Source: Oscillospiraceae bacterium
Lineage (GTDB): Bacteria; Bacillota; Clostridia; Oscillospirales; Ruminococcaceae
Assembly: GCA_009786985.1 (NCBI GenBank)
Contig: WRGW01000101.1
Location: 1 to 36,979, forward strand
Length of the DNA stretch: 36,979 bases
Direction: 5' to 3'
A program made the position numbers and the translations under genes. Positions 23,463-31,844 of the stretch are shown here, piece by piece. Every line of letters starts with the position of its first letter. The first letter of the stretch is position 1. The notes below the pieces were generated by a model. It saw only the letters and a list, made by a program, of their open reading frames with translations. It did no database searches and was not told the origin of the DNA.

Positions 23463-24230
23463 ATGAAAAAATCGTTCTCATCTCTAATAATGGCAGGCTT
23501 GATATTGTTCGCTGCCTGCAGCCCTAAACCAGACACGTCTGAAAATAGCAGTACAGAAGGTGATATCCACATTCTCACAAATGAGTCTGAATCAATTCCT
23601 GACAATGAAAACACCTCCACAGAATCTGCGATAATTCAGCTTCCACCACCAATTTTATACGGAGAAATGAGCCTCGAACAAACTCTCTATGAACGACGCT
23701 CGCATCGAAATTTTGCCGAAACCACTCTCACCAAAGAACAGTTGTCGCAACTTTTATGGGCAGCATACGGCATTTCCGAACAAACACAAAATCTAAGAAC
23801 TGCACCATCTGCAGGGGCGTTATATCCTCTTGAAATTTATTCAATCATCGGAGAAGTTTCAGGCATATCCGCAGGTGTGTATCGATACAACCCATTAGAA
23901 CATCAACTTATTAAGGTTGTCAGCGGTGATGTGCGTTCTGAGCTACGAAGTTCTACTTTTGGAAACCAACAAATGGTAGAAATCGCACCACTAACAATCT
24001 TCTACACTACTGTATTTGAACGTAGTACTGCACGTTACGGCGAACGCGGAATCATGTATACTCATATGGAAGTAGGGCATTCCGCGCAAAACGTATACCT
24101 ACAAGCAACAGCACTCGGACTCGGAACTTGTGCGATTGGTGCGTTCCATGAAGACATCGTGAGCGAACTTCTTCAACTCTCCGAAAACGAAACTCCGTTA
24201 TATCTGTTACCAGTCGGGAATTTGGAGTAA
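23463..24230 (+). CDS. SagB/ThcOx-type nitroreductase-fold lipoprotein
   Basis: The 255-aa protein starts with a lipoprotein signal peptide ending in the lipobox LFAAC (Cys19), then a Ser/Thr/Glu-rich linker to about residue 55, then an FMN-dependent nitroreductase-fold domain of the SagB/ThcOx group: YERRSHRNFAETTLTKEQLSQLLWAAYGI, TAPSAGALYPLEIY and GLGTCAIGAFHED. Relatives oxidise azolines in peptide natural products or act as flavin oxidoreductases of unknown substrate. No cyclodehydratase or precursor peptide gene is nearby, so a peptide-modification role is not supported. It is a single-gene unit with its own promoter, divergent from uvrC. Confidence 0.88.
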   Translation: MKKSFSSLIMAGLILFAACSPKPDTSENSSTEGDIHILTNESESIPDNENTSTESAIIQLPPPILYGEMSLEQTLYERRSHRNFAETTLTKEQLSQLLWAAYGISEQTQNLRTAPSAGALYPLEIYSIIGEVSGISAGVYRYNPLEHQLIKVVSGDVRSELRSSTFGNQQMVEIAPLTIFYTTVFERSTARYGERGIMYTHMEVGHSAQNVYLQATALGLGTCAIGAFHEDIVSELLQLSENETPLYLLPVGNLE

Positions 24231-24301
24231 ACTAATATTGGTTTACTCCAAGCCGAATGCAAGCAATTCCCCACCAAAACCGTAAACCAATTCGAGTTTA
24301 C
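24224..24301. terminator. Hairpins between two convergent genes, likely bidirectional terminator
   Basis: GGAGTAAAC (24224-24232) pairs with GTTTACTCC (24241-24249), and the first arm includes the nitroreductase stop codon. ATTGGTTTAC (24237-24246) pairs perfectly with GTAAACCAAT (24282-24291), and GTAAAC/GTTTAC recurs at 24282-24301. The structures compete with each other. No U-tract follows, so terminator function is probable only from position. Confidence 0.45.
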
Positions 24302-25221
24302 TTCTCGTTTTCATCAATCAATTCGTTTAGCAGTTTTGAGAGTTGCTTGTCAACGTCGATGTCCTCACCGAACTGACAAGTTCCTACCGCCTTATGACCA
24401 CCACCACCGTATTTAAACATCAACTTTCCAACGTTTACATTACTTGTGCGGTTGAGAATCGAATACCCAACAGCGACCGCACAACCTTTTCCGCCTTTAC
24501 CATCGACTATCCAAGCAGAGATATTTTCTTCTGGATATAGACTATAGATAAGAAATCGATTTCCGGTGTAAATCGGGTCAACACCTCGCAAATCGGTGAT
24601 GATTACACCAGATTTTGTACGCGTGTGTGCTGCAACCATTTTTTTGAATTTTTCAGTCTGGTCATTATAAAGCTCAATTCGTTCAACAATATCTGGCATC
24701 GCAAGAATTTCCGCAGTAGTCATAGTGCGACAACTCACGAGGAGTTTTTCCATTAGCTGGTAATTACTTATAGAAAAATCACGAAATCTCCCTAATCCAG
24801 TTCTCGGATCCATTAAAAAACCCACTAAAATCCAACCTTCAGGATTCAAGATTTCTTCTTTGGTGAGTTGCCCCGAATCAACTTTATCAACAGCTTCCAT
24901 TAAATCATCAAACTGCGGAAAACGTTCTTTCCCACCGTAATATTCATAGATAATCCTTGCACAGCTTGGAGCACTACGGCTTTCGCCTTCGTATTTTCCT
25001 TTATATTCGTTACGCTCATATTCAGACGAGTGGTGGTCGAACCAAAGACCACAACCTTCTACAAATGGAACGTTTGCAAGACAATCATTTTCAGTGACTG
25101 GCACTAATCCATCTTGCAAATCTTTTGGATGTGCAAAGGTGTAATTATCGATAATTCCTGCTTCGAGTAACAGTGCACCACATGCGAGTCCATCAAAGTC
25201 AGAACGTGTAATCAAACGCAT
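24298..25221 (-). CDS. DHH-family phosphoesterase (exopolyphosphatase-related)
   Basis: The 307-aa protein is a DHH/DHHA1 phosphoesterase. The metal-binding motifs are RSDFDGLACGALL near residue 6, FDHHSSEY (DHH) near 61-68, and the DHHA1 signature KYGGGGHKAVGTCQF near 267-281. The first motif has DFDG in place of the more common HxDxDG, as in some exopolyphosphatase-related proteins. Substrates in the family range from polyphosphate and short oligonucleotides to cyclic dinucleotide products; none can be chosen here. The ATG follows AGAGGT. The gene lies downstream of rnr, separated by a hairpin, so it may have its own promoter. Confidence 0.85.
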   Translation of the reverse strand: MRLITRSDFDGLACGALLLEAGIIDNYTFAHPKDLQDGLVPVTENDCLANVPFVEGCGLWFDHHSSEYERNEYKGKYEGESRSAPSCARIIYEYYGGKERFPQFDDLMEAVDKVDSGQLTKEEILNPEGWILVGFLMDPRTGLGRFRDFSISNYQLMEKLLVSCRTMTTAEILAMPDIVERIELYNDQTEKFKKMVAAHTRTKSGVIITDLRGVDPIYTGNRFLIYSLYPEENISAWIVDGKGGKGCAVAVGYSILNRTSNVNVGKLMFKYGGGGHKAVGTCQFGEDIDVDKQLSKLLNELIDENEK

Positions 25222-25324
25222 AATATCATACCTCTATAATAAATATTATTAATCATTGTAGCATAAAAAAGACAATTTGTCAAGAACTTTCATATAAAAA
25301 CGATGTAAACTTATTTCGTTTCAA

Positions 25325-25346
25325 TGTAAACTAATTTAAGTTTACA
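25325..25346 (-). terminator. Hairpin after rnr
   Basis: TGTAAAC and GTTTACA (7-bp arms, 8-nt loop) lie 9 nt beyond the rnr stop codon. A third TGTAAAC occurs at 25304-25310. The same GTAAAC/GTTTAC arms occur at the other end of the DHH gene. No clear U-tract is present. Confidence 0.4.
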
Positions 25347-25354
25347 CTAATGTT

Positions 25355-27496
25355 TTATGCCAGTTCAAAGTCAACTTGTCCGAGCGGCACGCTGCAACCA
25401 ATACACTTGACAGTCACTTTATCACCAAGTGTATACCGCATTCCAGTCGCCGAATTTGCGAGTGTAACACCATTTTCAATCGTTGTTTCGCCTGTCAACC
25501 CCGAGAACCTGTCACCGCTTCTAAACGAAACACGACCCTCGACAGTGTTCTGAAGCATCACAAAAACACTCGTTTCAGTGACGCCAGTGATTACGCCCTC
25601 AAACACTTCGCCGATGCGACTTGACATATATTCAGCAGAGTAAAAACCATTACAATCTCTCTCAGCGTTCACCGCTTTCATTTCAGCAAAAGTGGATTTA
25701 ATCGCAGATTCATGAGCGAAATTTTCGTGCTTTTTATTAGGTTTACCACTCTTGACGTAGTCGGACAAAATCCTGTGAATGCTAAGGTCTGGGTAGCGAC
25801 GAATTGGGGAAGTAAAGTGTGCATATTCCTTCATCACAAGCCCAAAATGCCCAAGCGGTTCATCAGAATACTTAGCTTTCATCATTGAACGCAATACCGC
25901 CATATTCACCACAGCAAATTTATCACCGCTAAACGCCTCCAGCTTTTTTGCCACTTTCAAAGCGTTCGATAAACTCTCAGCAGTAGGCTTAAGTTCAGGT
26001 ACAGCAATCCCGAGACCTGCAAGCGTTTCAGAAAGCCGAGTAAGTTTTTCGGCCACTGGTGCTTCATGAACACGGTAAACGAACGGGAACTTTTTTTCCA
26101 TAGCAAGCCGAGCCGCAGCGTTATTCGCAAGCAACATAAATTCTTCGATTATACCCTCAGAAATTGCATCTTCACCCGAACCCCGCCTTTGAATATCAAG
26201 ACAATCGCCAGTTTCAGGGTCGCAGATAATTTTGCTCTCCGCTGACTCAAGCGATGGCGCACACCTACCCTCACGATTCTTTTTTAAAATATTGGCAAGC
26301 TCATACATAACTGGTATTTGCTCAAAGACTTCTGAATACTTTTTATATAATTCGCTTGGAATATCACTCTGTCTTTTAGCGACTGTTCCAGCCTTTGTCA
26401 TTTTTATGTTCTTTAGAATCTCGTTGATTTCGCTGTAAACACCCTGAACTCGTGAGCTGATTATGCTTTTTTTAAACTCAAAGTTCTTTAATTCGCCACT
26501 TTTGGCAACTTCCATTAAACAAGAAAACGCAAATCTCTCGACTTGCGGATTAAGAGAACAAATCCCATTAGAAAGAGCTTTAGGGAGCATTGGAACAACT
26601 AAATCAGCAATATAAACACTCGTTCCACGTGCGAACGCCTCTTCGTCCAACGCACTCCCTGAACGGACGTAATGCGACACATCAGCGATATGCACACCGA
26701 GCCTATATCCACCTCTAACACGTTCAATGCTAATTGCATCGTCAATATCTTTGGTATCAGCACCATCGATTGTAAAAATCGGAACATCACGCAAATCAAG
26801 TCTATTTGGAATTTCTACACTATCTATTTCTTCACCGCAAGAGCGTGCCTCTTTTTCGCATTTGCGTGAAAACACTGTAGAAATTCGCTTTTCTTCTAAA
26901 TACGCTTCAACACAGACTCTTGCTTTTTTTGAAGAACCATATACTTTTTCAATTTTTGCGATATGATGGTGATGTTTATCGCCACGAGAAACAATGTTAA
27001 AACTCACCTTATCGCCGAGTTTTAACGCCTCCAAGTCTACATCATCCACTAATTTGAGCGGATACCGTGAACCAAAACTGTCTGGTGATATGCCGATTTC
27101 CTGCTTATCGTTGTACTCATCGAGAACAACTGTCCCAGTTAACATATTATCGCTAGGTTTTATGACTTTGGTGATTCTAACTTCATCTAATCCCCCCGGT
27201 TCGCGTGGAGGGGCGTGTTTCACAAATTCGACAATATCGCCAGTAACAGCACCCTTCATATCACGCCCAGACACAAAATATTCGGTAAAATCGGGAGCGT
27301 TATCAGCTTTTCTTATAAAACCATGAGTTCGCACAACACGCATAACTTCCCCAGTTAGTACCAAAGCGGCATTAACGTTTTGATTACGCTCCGCCGCTTT
27401 TGAGTTATTATTTTTTGTGGACTTTGAAGCCTTTCCCGATTTTCGAGCTTTTACAGACTTGCCAGACTTTACAGATTTTCGAGGCTTTTTAGGCAT
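25355..27496 (-). CDS. rnr: Ribonuclease R
   Basis: RNase R is a processive 3'-5' exoribonuclease that degrades structured RNA and helps tmRNA quality control. The 713-aa protein has a Lys/Ser-rich N-terminal tail (about residues 1-35), cold-shock domains, and the RNB catalytic core beginning IFTIDGADTKDIDDAISI with its metal-binding aspartates. HFTSPIRRYPDLSIHRIL follows, then a C-terminal S1 domain (GEVFEGVITGVTETSVFVML). Its ATG overlaps the secG stop (TAATG), so the two are translationally coupled, as is common for secG-rnr in Firmicutes. Confidence 0.96.
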   Translation of the reverse strand: MPKKPRKSVKSGKSVKARKSGKASKSTKNNNSKAAERNQNVNAALVLTGEVMRVVRTHGFIRKADNAPDFTEYFVSGRDMKGAVTGDIVEFVKHAPPREPGGLDEVRITKVIKPSDNMLTGTVVLDEYNDKQEIGISPDSFGSRYPLKLVDDVDLEALKLGDKVSFNIVSRGDKHHHHIAKIEKVYGSSKKARVCVEAYLEEKRISTVFSRKCEKEARSCGEEIDSVEIPNRLDLRDVPIFTIDGADTKDIDDAISIERVRGGYRLGVHIADVSHYVRSGSALDEEAFARGTSVYIADLVVPMLPKALSNGICSLNPQVERFAFSCLMEVAKSGELKNFEFKKSIISSRVQGVYSEINEILKNIKMTKAGTVAKRQSDIPSELYKKYSEVFEQIPVMYELANILKKNREGRCAPSLESAESKIICDPETGDCLDIQRRGSGEDAISEGIIEEFMLLANNAAARLAMEKKFPFVYRVHEAPVAEKLTRLSETLAGLGIAVPELKPTAESLSNALKVAKKLEAFSGDKFAVVNMAVLRSMMKAKYSDEPLGHFGLVMKEYAHFTSPIRRYPDLSIHRILSDYVKSGKPNKKHENFAHESAIKSTFAEMKAVNAERDCNGFYSAEYMSSRIGEVFEGVITGVTETSVFVMLQNTVEGRVSFRSGDRFSGLTGETTIENGVTLANSATGMRYTLGDKVTVKCIGCSVPLGQVDFELA

Positions 27497-28077
27497 TACT
27501 CGTCACCATTAGTGCCGTTATCAGATTCACCGCCATTAGTGCCGTTATCAGATTCACCGCCGTTAGTGCCGTTATCAGATTCACCGCCGTTAGTACCGTT
27601 ATCAGATTCACCGCCATTAGTACCGTTATCAGAGTCACCGCCATTAGTACCATTATCAGAGTCACCGCCGTTAGCGCCGTTATCAGATTCACCGCCGTTA
27701 GTGCCGTTATCAGAGTCACCGCCATTAGTGCCGTTATCAGCAGGCGCTGGTCCAGCAGGTTGCTGTTCACCTTGATGCCCAGTGCCTCCGTTTGTTGCGT
27801 TTTCAGTGTCTGTCGCTTCGTTATCTCCCAAGCGTGCAGCAATCAAGTTTACAGCAATCGCCACACTAAAGAAAAGTACCGCTAATACAGTTGTGCCTTT
27901 TTTGAGCCTTGCTTCTTTTGAACGACCCATATTTCTTTGATAATAGTTATCAGACCCCTGCCCAGTAATCGACTGTGACATTCCTCCTTTTTGTGCCCCT
28001 TGAAAAAAGACGATTATTATAATCAGTATACAAGATAAAATCAATAAAATCGCACTGACAATTTCAATTGTACTCAT
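27496..28077 (-). CDS. secG: SecG translocase subunit with a long repeat tail
   Basis: SecG assists SecYE in protein export. The first ~83 residues are a normal SecG: helix 1 (IVSAILLILSCILIIIIVFFQGAQKGG), the conserved loop SQSITGQGSDNYYQRN, and helix 2 (KGTTVLAVLFFSVAIAVNLIAARL). Typical SecG ends near residue 75-85, but this 193-aa protein continues with a low-complexity linker and nine copies of a nine-residue repeat of the form DNGTNGG(D/E)S to the C-terminus. If SecG has its usual topology, the acidic, Asn/Gly-rich tail is outside the membrane. A consensus promoter lies upstream and GAGG precedes the ATG. The tail is encoded by a 27-bp minisatellite. Confidence 0.92.
   Translation of the reverse strand: MSTIEIVSAILLILSCILIIIIVFFQGAQKGGMSQSITGQGSDNYYQRNMGRSKEARLKKGTTVLAVLFFSVAIAVNLIAARLGDNEATDTENATNGGTGHQGEQQPAGPAPADNGTNGGDSDNGTNGGESDNGANGGDSDNGTNGGDSDNGTNGGESDNGTNGGESDNGTNGGESDNGTNGGESDNGTNGDE
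27499..27738 (-). repeat. 27-bp minisatellite inside secG
   Basis: Eight full 27-bp units and one 24-bp partial unit sit in frame at the 3' end of secG. Units differ only at a few positions, chiefly GAC/GAG (Asp/Glu), synonymous third positions, and one Ala for Thr. The near identity indicates recent expansion and likely variation in copy number between strains. Because the unit is a multiple of three, changes keep the downstream TAATG junction with rnr in frame. Confidence 0.95.
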
Positions 28078-28138
28078 TTTTCGTTATTCCTCTCTTTAGT
28101 TCCTTGTGTAGTATAGTCAAAATTTTATACCACCGTTA

Positions 28139-28167
28139 ATTATACCTCAAAATATATGAATTGTCAA
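28139..28167 (-). promoter_or_regulatory. Sigma-A promoter of secG-rnr
   Basis: On the minus strand, TTGACA (28167-28162), 17-nt spacer, TATAAT (28144-28139): a perfect consensus, about 60 nt before the secG ATG. Confidence 0.9.
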
Positions 28168-28183
28168 TACTTTTTGAAGTTTT

Positions 28184-28203
28184 TTGAAAAAATATTTTTT
28201 CAA
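28184..28203 (-). terminator. AT-rich palindrome after the tRNA gene
   Basis: A perfect 20-bp palindrome, TTGAAAAAATATTTTTTCAA, begins one base beyond the tRNA-Arg discriminator base. Its second arm is U-rich in RNA. It may help end tRNA transcription before the secG promoter, though it is not a GC-rich intrinsic terminator. Confidence 0.4.
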
Positions 28204-28204
28204 C

Positions 28205-28276
28205 CACCCCTGATAGGAATCGAACCTATAATTAATCCTTAGGAGGGAACCGTTATATCCATTTAACTACAGGGGC
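28205..28276 (-). tRNA. tRNA-Arg (anticodon CCU)
   Basis: The 72-nt gene folds as a standard cloverleaf: acceptor stem GCCCCTG/CAGGGGT, D arm GTTA-AATGGATA-TAAC, anticodon loop CTCCTAA with CCT reading the AGG codon, and T arm ATAGG-TTCGATT-CCTAT, with discriminator G. CCA is not encoded. The anticodon stem is weak, with a G-U pair and a U-U mismatch at its outer end. No promoter is evident in the 62 nt to the upstream GHKL ATPase gene, so it may rely on transcription from that unit or on a promoter inside it. Confidence 0.93.
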
Positions 28277-28282
28277 ATACTT

Positions 28283-28334
28283 AGGGCAACACCACACCAA
28301 CCGCTTACACGCTGGAATTGTGTGGTATTGCCTT
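28283..28334 (-). repeat. 15-bp inverted repeat between the GHKL gene and the tRNA gene
   Basis: The arms at 28283-28297 and 28320-28334 pair with one mismatch and one G-T pair around a 22-nt loop (GGCAAxACCACAC against its complement). No U-tract follows. It could be a weak terminator for the GHKL gene or a processing structure upstream of tRNA-Arg. Confidence 0.6.
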
Positions 28335-28338
28335 GGAA

Positions 28339-31300
28339 CTATTTCCCTAAATTATCTTCAACCCATTTAGCTGCCAAAAGTGGCGAAAGTTCAAAATCAA
28401 TCGAAGTTTGTGGAGTCGAAAACGCTTTTCCGTGTAATCTATCCAAACCAAATACTGGGATTTCATGGGTGACACGTGCAGTATAACGAATGCTACAGTG
28501 CAAAAACTCTGGCGAAATAATTTTGGCAGAAACTATTTCTTTTAGCCATACAAACGGGTTCATTCCACCAATTGCAACATCTTCAATCACCCACCCGTTA
28601 GAAGCGTGAGCATCGTTAGCACACATATACAACGAGAAATTCCAGACTTTTTCTTTCTCTATTTTATCGGCAGTTGAAATGATTTCTACCAGAAAATCTT
28701 TAAACACAAAGCTGTTAATAGTTTCAATTTCAGCTTTGCAGACTGGACAACAACCACCGTATCCGAATAGTTTGTGATTAACATCTTTTGCAAAATAATT
28801 GCGATAAGGATTCTTGAAAGCGTGATTTTTAGAAATCGTAGAAGAAACAGTAGAAGTGTTTTCGGAATTTTCAACATCCTCACTTGGCTTAACCGAATCA
28901 ACCAGTGATTTTAATCGGCGGAATTCTGTGCGAAGATACTCAAACTCCTCACTCGTGATTTCGGGGAGAGGGCGATTATAGTAAGGCATCTGGTCTGGCA
29001 AAACAATGTTAGGGCGAACATTTTTAACAAGTGATTGTGAGATAAGCCCATGACATTCACCAGTCAACAGTTTTTCGATTATATCTGCAAATTCTGCCTT
29101 AGTACAGTCATCACGTAAGACAACCATTCGCACGATTTGCCCATCGAATTCTTCAGGAATAGCCTCATCCGCTTCAATCATCGCCAAGAATTTATCGCCA
29201 ACTCCGAGTAGTGCAACTTTGTCAACCCCTAAAGGCGATACAAACAAACGTGGCAAAATATTTTGCACGTCCTCAAGATAAACATCTTCATTTTTTAACA
29301 GTTTTTGGATTGTGTTAGCATCGAACGAATATTTTACTTGCGAAATCGGGAAATCAAACCGTCTGCCAAAAAGCATTCCAGTTTCAATCATAGCGTCAAT
29401 ATCTCCAACGATTTCATACATCTGTGAGTTAGTAATCCTGCTCGGAATAATAAACTGATTCCCGTAAACAGAGAAACGATATTTTTTGTTCACATCAAGA
29501 GAAAGCGTAACTTTTCCGCCCTGTGATTTTATTTCTTTAAGAAAAGTAATCGTATCTTTACCAGAAGTGAACACGTTCAAAAGGGCTTTTACAGTATCAC
29601 CAAACGCCCCCGCCGTATCAAATCTATGACGACGTGTCTGTAATGTTTCGATTGCGTTTCTAATATTTCCAACTTTGATTTTAGAAATGTCAACCGTGTG
29701 TGTTTCATCGCTATCTCCATCCCTTGAAATGAATAACTGATAATATTTCATAGTGACTCTATAGTCTTCATCAAAAGCATCGTCCATAAAAGCAAAGACG
29801 GATTCAAATGCGTTTTCATCTTCAATGAAATTGCCTTCACCGAAAAAGCGGTTTAAAGCCATGCCAACAATGCTATTAAATCCGTGTCGCAAGTTATAAT
29901 CCTGCAAACCCGGTTTAACTTTTGATTCTACGATATAAGTCCCGCTACCACGTACAAATTCATAATAAAACTCACGCCCTGAAACAAGTGAATCTTTTGA
30001 TTTAGCAGGCTGGCTCTGCTCTACTTGTTCTAACGCAATATCAGATTTTGTGTTAGAGTCTGATTCTGAATTAGCCTCCCACTCATATACAAGGCAGAAG
30101 GTTCTATCACCCACGCCATTTGCATGAGGCAACTGAGCAATCATCTTATTGCGTTCGCCAATGATATATTTATCATACGCTTCACCCGAATGATGTTCCT
30201 CACCAGAAACGCCACCTTTTTCAGAAAGATACGCCGTTTCTTTGAGTGCAAGATAAGGCACTGGTTTAGCCTCATTCGGGAACTGGATTGAAATGTTCTC
30301 CTGAAAAGTATTCTTTAAGTTTTTAACTAAACTTGAACTCACAATAAAGTTTTTAATAAACTCAAAAGCGTAAGATTTTGGTCTAAAAGCATATCTGTCT
30401 TCACCTTCCGATATCGCATTGGGGAGCTTGAAAATATCTAAAATAAAATAATCACTATACGCTTCAATAAGGTCTTTTACGCCTTTTTCCACCATATTCG
30501 CCACGATTTGCTCAGAATCGGCTTTAATTCCAGTCCGGTGTGACGTTATATAGTCGTTAGAAACGCTTATAAAAAACGCAGATAATTTCTCATCAATAAT
30601 CCGTTCACTCGTATCGGCTTTGATTAAACCAGTAAGCTCATAAGTCGAGAAAAAATTATATTTCTGCATGAAAACACGAACAATACTCTGGCGTTTAGAT
30701 GCAGCAACCGCAAATGGAATTAGATATGAAAACCCTTCCTGCTCATAACAAATAAAGTCAACAACGCTTTTATTATCTTGGAAAAAACGTATGATTTTAT
30801 TAGGGCTTTCTCTGTTTTCTTTGTTTTCACCAGCATATGAAATTTTATATAAAGTCGCAATTTTACCTTTGTCCATAACAGCAATGTTAAAAGTTCGATT
30901 AAGTTCTTCCACATCTTTTTCTTGAACATTCATCACCTTTTTACGATTGAACGCAAAACAAAGCTCAACCAGATTGATGAAATCACCTTTTTTATCACCT
31001 AAAGTCATAAAATTGTCTTTCATACGCTCATACTGTTCTGGTAAAACTTTTATATTGATTTCGGTGCCTTTTACAAGTTCGCGCAAAAGGTCAAGCTCGG
31101 TGATTTTAAGTGTACCATCTTGATTTTCGATTTTGAAACCAAAATTGTTAGAACGCATAGTAAGCATTTGTGTATTCATGAACACACTTTTTGCACCTAT
31201 ACCAAAACGACCTTCTTTATATTTGTCGATTTTATTACGTCCAAAAGCAAGATAGTATAAAAACTGTTCCATGGTAAATCCAATTTCGTTGTAAGACAAA

Positions 31301-31620
31301 GAAATAATATTGTCTTCTTTGAAATTTACGATGATTTTTACATCTGGCGTGTCGTAAAAACAGTCAAACGTGTTTTGCAAAAGCTCCCTAAACACGCTTT
31401 CAAAAGGATAGTCTTTAACACTTACAAGTGCGTTAAAAGATGTTCGACCGCTAAACATATTGTTATAATAAGCAATAAAAGGTTGGCTGTCAAGATTACC
31501 TTCAAAAATTTTGCGTTGTAAAAGTTTGAGAGGACCTTCCATACCTTCTTTATCGCCGTTAGCGTGTGCCTGATAAAAGTCACCTATTACTTCTGGTATA
31601 GGCTTTTCAACATATCCCAT
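28339..31620 (-). CDS. Large GHKL (Hsp90/MORC-type) ATPase, unknown function
   Basis: The 1093-aa protein has an N-terminal GHKL (Bergerat) ATP-binding domain: N box FRELLQNTFD with Glu79, Asn83 and Asp86; YNEIGFTM (111-117) in place of the usual DxGxG; and GRFGIGAKS (137-145) as the glycine-rich lid. The following ~800 residues match nothing I recognise. They include an acidic low-complexity insert near residue 520-550 and a Ser/Thr-rich linker near 915-935. Near the C-terminus, Cys958-x2-Cys961, Cys1000 and His1005 could bind zinc. It lies 224 nt after a degenerate SNF2-like gene on the same strand. The closest architectures I know are sacsin/MORC-like ATPases paired with helicases in bacteria. 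Function is unknown. Confidence 0.75.
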   Translation of the reverse strand: MGYVEKPIPEVIGDFYQAHANGDKEGMEGPLKLLQRKIFEGNLDSQPFIAYYNNMFSGRTSFNALVSVKDYPFESVFRELLQNTFDCFYDTPDVKIIVNFKEDNIISLSYNEIGFTMEQFLYYLAFGRNKIDKYKEGRFGIGAKSVFMNTQMLTMRSNNFGFKIENQDGTLKITELDLLRELVKGTEINIKVLPEQYERMKDNFMTLGDKKGDFINLVELCFAFNRKKVMNVQEKDVEELNRTFNIAVMDKGKIATLYKISYAGENKENRESPNKIIRFFQDNKSVVDFICYEQEGFSYLIPFAVAASKRQSIVRVFMQKYNFFSTYELTGLIKADTSERIIDEKLSAFFISVSNDYITSHRTGIKADSEQIVANMVEKGVKDLIEAYSDYFILDIFKLPNAISEGEDRYAFRPKSYAFEFIKNFIVSSSLVKNLKNTFQENISIQFPNEAKPVPYLALKETAYLSEKGGVSGEEHHSGEAYDKYIIGERNKMIAQLPHANGVGDRTFCLVYEWEANSESDSNTKSDIALEQVEQSQPAKSKDSLVSGREFYYEFVRGSGTYIVESKVKPGLQDYNLRHGFNSIVGMALNRFFGEGNFIEDENAFESVFAFMDDAFDEDYRVTMKYYQLFISRDGDSDETHTVDISKIKVGNIRNAIETLQTRRHRFDTAGAFGDTVKALLNVFTSGKDTITFLKEIKSQGGKVTLSLDVNKKYRFSVYGNQFIIPSRITNSQMYEIVGDIDAMIETGMLFGRRFDFPISQVKYSFDANTIQKLLKNEDVYLEDVQNILPRLFVSPLGVDKVALLGVGDKFLAMIEADEAIPEEFDGQIVRMVVLRDDCTKAEFADIIEKLLTGECHGLISQSLVKNVRPNIVLPDQMPYYNRPLPEITSEEFEYLRTEFRRLKSLVDSVKPSEDVENSENTSTVSSTISKNHAFKNPYRNYFAKDVNHKLFGYGGCCPVCKAEIETINSFVFKDFLVEIISTADKIEKEKVWNFSLYMCANDAHASNGWVIEDVAIGGMNPFVWLKEIVSAKIISPEFLHCSIRYTARVTHEIPVFGLDRLHGKAFSTPQTSIDFELSPLLAAKWVEDNLGK

Positions 31621-31651
31621 ATCATGACCATGCCTTTCTCTGTGTTATTTC

Positions 31652-31839
31652 GCAAAACGAGAGTTGCAGTGTCGACGGCTTCGCCATCGAGCAGGCAACT
31701 TGAAGAGCAAAACGAGAGTTGCAGTGTCGACGGCTTCGCCATCGAGCAGGCAACTTGAAGAGCAAAACGAGAGTTGCAGTGTCGAGATAACCCACTACAG
31801 CGAAGCAAAGCTCCGCTTTCGGGGCATACTCTTGTTTTA
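31652..31839. repeat. Folded tandem repeat array (55-bp period) between the helicase-like and GHKL genes
   Basis: Two full 55-bp units and a 24-bp partial third start at 31652, 31707 and 31762. Each begins GCAAAACGAGAGTTGC and contains a hairpin TCGACGGC-TTC-GCCATCGA inside an outer GTTGC/GCAAC stem. After the partial unit comes another hairpin, GCGAAGC-AAA-GCTCCGC, at about 31800-31816, and the element closes with ACTCTTGTTTTA, complementary to its opening AAAACGAGAGT. The unit is homologous, in reverse orientation, to the 54-bp units at 36889-36979. Confidence 0.9.
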
Positions 31840-31844
31840 CCTTG

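Noticed and set aside
23463-24230. Azole-forming (streptolysin S-like) peptide cluster.
   Set aside because: Only the SagB-fold gene is present; no cyclodehydratase, docking protein or precursor peptide, and the protein has a lipoprotein signal.
27489-27842. Open frame with repeated hydrophobic LITALMAV units opposite or out of frame to the secG tail, and a Pro/Leu/Ser repeat frame on the plus strand at 27512-27775.
   Set aside because: Both are shadows of the 27-bp repeat read in other frames; neither has a ribosome site, and secG is clearly the real frame.
28205-28276. tRNA-Arg as an integration site for the helicase-like/GHKL pair.
   Set aside because: The pair lies on the 5' side of the tRNA, no integrase is present, and no duplicate of the tRNA 3' end was seen by the helicase-like gene. 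Most tRNA-targeted islands sit at the 3' end.
31652-31839. CRISPR array.
   Set aside because: Units are tandem with no unique spacers, have internal hairpins, and there are no cas genes.
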